Assembly (NCBI RefSeq): GCF_037176765.1
Contig: NC_090022.1
Location: 176,025,117-176,089,116, forward strand
Reading direction: 5' to 3'
DNA: 64,000 nt
Origin: Anolis sagrei
Lineage: Eukaryota; Chordata; Lepidosauria; Squamata; Anolidae
In this document: in pieces, positions 47,408-64,000 of the stretch
How the letters are laid out: each line of letters begins with the position of its first letter
Position numbering within the stretch: position 1 is the first letter of the stretch
Made by a program: the position numbers and the translations under genes
Notes under the pieces: model-generated
Seen by the model: the letters and a program-made list of their open reading frames with translations, nothing else
Told to the model about the DNA's origin: nothing
Database searches by the model: none

Positions 47408-47688
47408 TGTTTTGTGTGTGTGTGTGTGTGTGTGTCAGGAGCGACTTGAGAAACTGCAAGGCGCTTCTGGTGTGACAGAATTGGCCGTCTTCAAGGACGT
47501 TGCCCAGGAGACGCCCGGATGATTTTGATGTTTTTATCATCCTTGTGGGAGGCTTCTCTTGTGTCCCTGCATGTGGAGCTGGAGCTGATAGAGGGAGCTC
47601 ATCCGCCTCTCCCCAGATTCGAACCTGCGACCTGTCGGTCTACAGTCCTGCCAGCACAGTTTAACCCACTGCGCCACCAGGGGCTCCA
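47408..47688 (-). repeat. tRNA-SINE with GCTCCTGACAC tail
   Basis: On the - strand from GAGCCCCTGGTGGCGCAGTG to CAAGTCGCTCCTGACACACA, followed by (TG)n. Confidence 0.88.
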
Positions 47689-47723
47689 TGCCCTGGGTAA
47701 TGTGACCCAGTTCCTTTTTCTTT

Positions 47724-48072
47724 AGAATCATAGAATCAAAGAGTTGGAAGAGACCTCATGGGCCATCCAGTCCAACCCCCTGCCAAGAAGCAGGAATATT
47801 GCATTCAAATCACCCCTGACAGATGGCCATCCAGCCTCTGTTTAAAAGCTTCCAAAGAAGGAGCCTCCACCACACTCCGGGGCAGAGAGTTCCACTGCTG
47901 AACGGCTCTCACAGTCAGGAAGTTCTTTCTCATGTTCAGATGGAATCTCCTCTCTTGTAGCTTGAAGCCATTGTTCCGCATTCTAGTCTTCAGGCTAAAC
48001 ATGCCCAGCTCCTTAAGCCGCTCCTCATAGGGCTTGTTCTCCAGACCCTTGATCATTTTAGTCACCCTTTAG
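47724..48072 (-). mobile_element. CR1 LINE, 3' end, internally shortened
   Basis: CR1 3' UTR AATCATAGAATCAAAGAGTT, coding MRKNFLTVRAVQQWNSLPRS. The MIAMYKYVRGSHREE segment is missing compared with the other four copies. Confidence 0.85.
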
Positions 48073-48149
48073 AAGCAAAACATCATTTTACCACACCTTT
48101 ACTATGATTTTCCTAACTCTAAAATAGGAAATGCATCTCAGGGAAATCC

Positions 48150-48266
48150 ACACAGCCATATAACCCACAATATTAAGTCAGAAAATCCAGTGTGGGTTAT
48201 CTGAGTCTACATTGCCAGTTGGAAGGAGATAATGTGGGATTTTATACAGCTGTGTAAAAGGCCCCG
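48150..48266. repeat. Short MITE (CCACACAGCCATATAACCCA family)
   Basis: CACACAGCCATATAACCCAC at the left and GATTTTATACAGCTGTGTAA at the right; same family as 51852-52000. Confidence 0.6.
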
Positions 48267-48386
48267 CAATGAGGCTCGCAATCCCTTAGAAATTTACTCA
48301 GAAGTAAACATTTGGATGAAGGCGGATTACTCTGAGGAAAAGGAAGTCTATCTAGCGCCAACTACGGTGAAGCCTAGCATTGACAA

Positions 48387-49300
48387 ACATCCGGGTAGTT
48401 CACACAAACGCCTGTGAAGCCAGGAGGGCTGGGGGGGAGGGAGTGTGTCTGCGCCTGCGCGCTGAAGTCGACGGTTGCTACAATAACAATCTGAGTGCGA
48501 AAGTTGTTCTACGATAGCGACTTCAAAAGCCATTCCTCCTTCACGCCCTTACGTTCCGCCTCTGCTATTCTTCATCACTCGACGGAGTCTACGTTACGTT
48601 AAATGTGTAAACTCCGAGAGCCGTCTCCTAGCAACGGAAGTTTCCAGGCGCCATCTTGGGTAGGCAGGGCGAGACAGCCGATAGCGGCGGCCATCTTGAG
48701 AGACGGCGGTATATCCCTTTTCTCGAGAGTTTTGGCCGCCATCTTGAACAGCTACTGTGTTGACAACACCACAGGGGATTGAGGAAAGCGCCATCTTGGC
48801 TCCCCCCCTTCAACATCCGGGCAATTTCGTACCTTGGCGCCATCTTGTTCGAGTCTCCATCCGGATGTCTCTCACCATCTTGGTTCCATTTTGAGACGCG
48901 CCAGCTGCCGGAGGCGTCGGTCACCGCCATTTTAGATAGTCCCCTTGTTTACAATGAGGAGGCGATGGGCAAGTTTGAATATCCGGGAATGTCGCACCCC
49001 GCCATGAGTGAGATACAAGCCACATCCGGGAACTTAGCAAGAAGGCCATCTTGGGGCAGTGTTCCGCCCACCAAGGGGCCGCCATCTTGAATGTGTATCT
49101 CTCCACAGCGGGGATGCTGAGAGCGCCATCTTGAATCCTGCAAATAACACAGGACGCCCATATACGGGCATTTGACGAGGGCGCCATATTGGTCCGTGTT
49201 TGAAAGGGAAGGCGTACATCCGGGAACTTCATGGCGCCACCTCTGTTTTCTATTTTGTGACAGAGCGAGCGAGGGGGCGGAGACAAGATGGCGGCTTCCA
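48387..49300. promoter_or_regulatory. Dense cluster of YY1-like and ETS-like sites, probable promoter or enhancer
   Basis: CCATCTT occurs nine times on the + strand (starts 48651, 48691, 48739, 48791, 48840, 48875, 49046, 49082, 49126), plus CCATTTT at 48886 and 48927, CCATATT at 49184 and the reverse form AAGATGG at 49285. Most read GCGCCATCTTG or GCCGCCATCTTG, the YY1 consensus. ACATCCGGG-type ETS-like sites lie at 48387, 48813, 48979 (ATATCCGGG), 49022 and 49216, with CATCCGGATG at 48858. GCGCCTGCGC at 48451 fits NRF1. CpG is frequent here and rare around it. No repeat or coding frame explains the sequence. Confidence 0.75.
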
Positions 49301-49372
49301 GGAAAGCGTGAAACCTGGAAGTGTTATGCCTAGAAGCGCTGTATAAGCGAGTGATTATAATATAAATATATA

Positions 49373-49480
49373 AAACTTTATTTATATACCATTCCATCTC
49401 CCCAAGTAACACCACAAAACATAGAGTAAAAACAACATAACCATAAGATTAACAAACAAAGCATAAAAATTGTCGCCATA
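49373..49480 (-). mobile_element. L2 tail fragment
   Basis: AAAACTTTATTTATATACCA, CCATCTCCCCAAG: degraded L2 3' end. Confidence 0.55.
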
Positions 49481-49544
49481 ACACTCATATATTAAAAGTA
49501 ATCCTACCTGTTCAAGGCAATTAAAAATGTAAAAGCCCAGGCCA

Positions 49545-50245
49545 AGATTTGTGCAAGCCCCAAAAATTCTAGGGAGCCCGGGAATTAAGTATAATGCCTA
49601 CCTGCGTGACCGCATCTCCGTTTACGAACCCGCACACTCCCTCCGATCATCTGGAGAGGCCCTGCTCACGATCCCACCTGCGTCGCTGGCACATTTGGTG
49701 GGGACGAGGGACAGGGCCTTCTCTGTGGTGGCCCCCCGACTCTGGAACTCTCTCCCCAAGGACATCAGACAAGCCCCAACATTGGCTGTCTTTAGGAAGA
49801 GCCTGAAGACCTGGCTGTTCCAGTGTGCCTTTCCAGAATAGGAAACTCCTGACTTCAAATGCACTTTGCTAGAGATTCAGGATTATCTGCACATTGCACC
49901 TACCTCCAAATACAGGGTTAGTCAAAATGCATAGGCCAATAAGCCATTCAATTGAATGGCTTATTGGCCTATGCATTTTGACTAACCCTGTACTTCTACA
50001 TATTACCTGTCAAGTCCAGCACTTTTAAATTTTGGCCCGGCCTTTAAGTTTTAATTGCGTCTTGGTGTCATTGTTTTACTGTTCTATTGTTTTGCTTGAT
50101 GTTTTATTATTTGCTTATGAGTTTATTGTGTATTGTATGTTGTTGATTGTCGGCGGCCTTGGCCTTTGTAAGCCATATCGAGTCCTTCGGGAGATTTTGT
50201 GGGGTATAAATAAAGTTAATAATAATAATAATAATAATAATGCTA
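49545..50245 (+). mobile_element. L2 LINE, 3' part, split by the palindromic MITE
   Basis: 96-residue frame: YNAYLRDRISVYEPAHSLRS, RDRAFSVVAPRLWNSLPKDI, FRKSLKTWLFQCAFPE. 3' end GTAAGCCATATCGAGTCCTT…GGGGTATAAATAAAG(TTAATAATA)n. The MITE sits at 49911-49992. Confidence 0.88.
49911..49992. mobile_element. 78-bp perfect palindrome MITE, second identical copy
   Basis: Identical base for base to 12983-13064, including the TA borders. It interrupts an L2 element, so insertion is certain. Confidence 0.93.
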
Positions 50246-50354
50246 TGGCAGGCAACAATAATATTAGGTACGTGTCTGTGGCTGTTCATTCCGGGGCCGA
50301 TTAGAGGAAAGAATCTGGGTAATTAGGAAGAATAAGGCCGTATTAGACAATGTG

Positions 50355-50760
50355 TAGGGCAGAGTTAGAACTCGTCATTCTCAAAGGCTTGTTGAAACCA
50401 CCAGGTCTTCAAGCTCTTACGAAAGGAGGGGAGGGATGGAGCCTGTCTTATTTCCCTTGGAAGGGCGTTCCAGAGGCGGGGGGGCACCACTGAGAAGGCC
50501 CTCTCTCTCGTCCCCACCAACCGCGCTTGAGACGGTAGTGGGACCAAGAGGAGGGCCTCCCCAGATCTTAGAGCTCGCGCTGGTTCATAGAAGGAGATGT
50601 GATTGCAGATATAGGCGGGCCCCGAACCGTTTAGGGATTTATAGGTCATGACCTGCACCTTGAGTTTGGCTCGGCAACTTATCGGCAGCCAATGAATCTG
50701 TTTTAATGAGGGTGTTGTATGCTCCCTATACAATCTAAAACATCGTACATCAACAATAAA
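50355..50760 (-). mobile_element. L2 LINE, 3' part
   Basis: On the - strand a 150-residue frame with LKQIHWLPISCRAKLKVQVM, YKSLNGSGPAYICNHISFYE and RERAFSVVPPRLWNALPREI. Confidence 0.88.
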
Positions 50761-50819
50761 ATACATAAATAGTAAAATACATAAAAGCCAGTTTGTCAAG
50801 ATAAAATCATGTCCCACTC

Positions 50820-51395
50820 AAGTCCGCATATGTGGTTGATAACTTTAGTGAATTGCCAGTCTCTGCCATCATTCTGGGAATGCCTCTTTCCATAACCAGA
50901 TTTCACTACCTTCCTGAAGGTCAGGAGGGAGGGGGCAGTTGTGATCTCAATTGGGAGAGAGTTCCATAGCCTGGGGGGCACCACAGAAAAGGCCCTGTCC
51001 CTTATCCCCACCAGACACGATTGCGAGGGTGGTGGGACTGAGAGCAGGGCCCCTCCAGAAGATCTTAACAGCCTTGATGGTCCATAGGGGAAAATACGTT
51101 CGGATAGGTAAACTGGGCCGGAACCGTATAGGATTTTGTAGGATAAAACCAGCCCTTTGAATTGTGCTTGGAAGCTAGTTGGCAGCCAGCAGAGGAAAGG
51201 GGCAGATCTGATCTCAATCAGGAGAGTTCCATAGCTTGGGGGGGGGGGGGGCACCACAGAAAAGGCTCTGTCTCGTGTCCCCACCAGACGCGATTGCAAG
51301 GGTGGTGGGACCAAGAGCAGGGCCCCTCTAGAATATCTTAATAGCCTTGATGGTTCATAGGGGAGAATACGTTTGGATAGGTAAACTGGGCTGGA
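50820..51395 (-). mobile_element. L2 LINE pieces in tandem
   Basis: Two successive copies on the - strand of PYEPSRLLR…RDRAFSVVPP…YGTLLIEI and YGPSRLLRSSGGALLSVPPP…PRLWNSLPIEI. A run of about 13 G at 51239-51251 lies between them. Confidence 0.75.
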
Positions 51396-51397
51396 AT

Positions 51398-51480
51398 AGG
51401 GCCCTTCCACACAGCCCTATATCCCAGAATATCTGCTTTGAAGTGGGTTATCGGAGGCTCCCTCCACACAGCTGTGTAAA
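51398..51480. repeat. Short MITE (GGGCCCTTCCACACAG family)
   Basis: Begins GGGCCCTTCCACACAGCCCT and ends CTCCACACAGCTGTGTAAAA; the family also occurs at 23075, 48150 and 51852. Confidence 0.65.
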
Positions 51481-51493
51481 ATAATAATAATAA

Positions 51494-51646
51494 TGTATTG
51501 TCGAAGGCTTTCATGGCTGGAATCACTAGGTTCTTGTGACAAGTATCCACAGAGGTAGTGAGGATGCTTGCCATAGATGCAGGCGAAACGTCAGGAGAAA
51601 TGCCTCTAGAACATGGCCCTATAGCCCGAAAAAACCCACAAGAACC

Positions 51647-51648
<2 letters not shown>
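51494..51648. mobile_element. Inverted pair of Penelope-like tails
   Basis: - strand end TTGTCGAAGGCTTTCATGGC (51496) faces + strand tail GGATGCTTGCCATAGATGCA…AACCCACAAGAACCTAA. Confidence 0.65.
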
Positions 51649-51649
<1 letters not shown>

Positions 51650-51680
<31 letters not shown>

Positions 51681-51850
51681 CTTTATTTATACCCTCCACC
51701 ATCTCCCCAATGGGGACTCAGGGTGGCTAACATCAGGCCAAGCCCTTCCAAAATACAATACACCACAGTAAAATACAAAAATAAAAATAATAATTACAAT
51801 AACAAAATGAAATGGCACAACAAATTCACACAATAAAAAAATTAAAACTT
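51650..51850 (-). mobile_element. L2 LINE 3' tail
   Basis: (AAT)n, CTTTATTTATACCCTCCACC, GGGGACTCAGGGTGGCTAAC. Confidence 0.75.
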
Positions 51851-51851
51851 T

Positions 51852-52000
51852 GAACTGGGATATATGGCAGCGTGGACTCCGATATCCCAATTCAAAGCAG
51901 ATATTGTGGGTTATATGGCTGTGTGGAACGACCCTGAGTCCACACTGCCATATAATTCAGTTCAATGTGGGTTTTATACAGTTGTGCGGAAGGAGCTTGT
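51852..52000. repeat. Short MITE
   Basis: ATATGGCAGCGTGGACTCCG…GTTATATGGCTGTGTGGAAC…ACTGCCATATAATTCAGTTC; imperfect internal symmetry. Confidence 0.6.
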
Positions 52001-52119
52001 ATTGCGGGAACAGAACGCTAGCTTTATTAGTGCCTTTATATCCTATACATCTCTTGTTTCAAAAAAAGCAGTCACATGTGTCCGCAAAGCGAAAACCTGC
52101 CTTAGAAACGGATCTCGAT

Positions 52120-63895
<11,776 letters not shown>

Positions 63896-64000
63896 GTGAG
63901 TACTGCCTCATGGGGGGTGGCCATCTGTGCTGGGAGAACCTACTAAATCAGATTGTGTCTGATTTATGATGACCCTATCATGGGGTTTTCTTGACAAGAA

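Noticed and set aside
46701-47522. 273-residue open frame, Lys/Glu/Arg-rich
   Set aside because: Translation of a polypurine tract inside a Helitron; low complexity, no start context, and the opposite strand is equally open.
48601-49260. Tandem satellite as explanation of the CCATCTT array
   Set aside because: The intervals between motifs differ in length and sequence, so a simple satellite does not explain it.

Overview
The window is vertebrate nuclear DNA, most likely from a squamate reptile (iguanian or other lizard). Three host genes are recognisable by their spliced exons: IRAK1 (3' part, + strand, 482-36530), TMEM187 (- strand, 43085-43891) and HCFC1 (5' part, + strand, 53399-63895, running off the right edge). 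The order and alternating orientation match the IRAK1-TMEM187-HCFC1 block on human Xq28. The lizard assignment rests on the repeats: two tRNA-type SINE families, one with the Bov-B-like ACCTTT-tailed end of Sauria SINEs, together with CR1, L2, L1, Penelope, Helitron and hAT copies.

Layout. 1-36.9 kb: IRAK1, 11 coding exons from the proline/serine-rich linker through the whole kinase domain to the C-terminal TRAF6-binding motif. The death-domain exons lie left of the window. Introns are packed with repeats, many nested. 36.9-43 kb: repeat-filled intergenic DNA with a long, decayed LINE and a hAT element. 43.0-44.4 kb: TMEM187 with an inferred 5'-UTR intron and a compact promoter. 44.4-48.4 kb: repeats. 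48.4-49.3 kb: an unusual unmethylated-looking, CpG-containing stretch with a dozen same-strand CCATnTT (YY1-like) motifs at roughly 35-60 bp spacing, interleaved with ETS-like ACATCCGGG sites. 49.3-52 kb: L2 copies, MITEs. 52.1-53.6 kb: GC-rich HCFC1 promoter and exon 1, with a second YY1-like set mostly in the opposite orientation. 53.6-64 kb: HCFC1 exons 1-9, encoding the six-bladed Kelch domain and the Fn3 N-half, with repeat-rich introns.

Functionally, IRAK1 is a Toll/IL-1 receptor kinase, TMEM187 an uncharacterised membrane protein, and HCFC1 a chromatin co-regulator whose protein is known to work with YY1, THAP and ETS-family factors. The clustered YY1-like and ETS-like motifs just upstream of HCFC1 are therefore the most interesting non-repeat signal: they suggest, but do not prove, feedback control. 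The most striking repeat signal is a 78-bp perfect palindrome present as two identical copies 37 kb apart.

Limits: all repeat family names are from recognition of motifs and structure, without database comparison. Exon boundaries were set by splice signals plus reading-frame continuity and agree in phase throughout.
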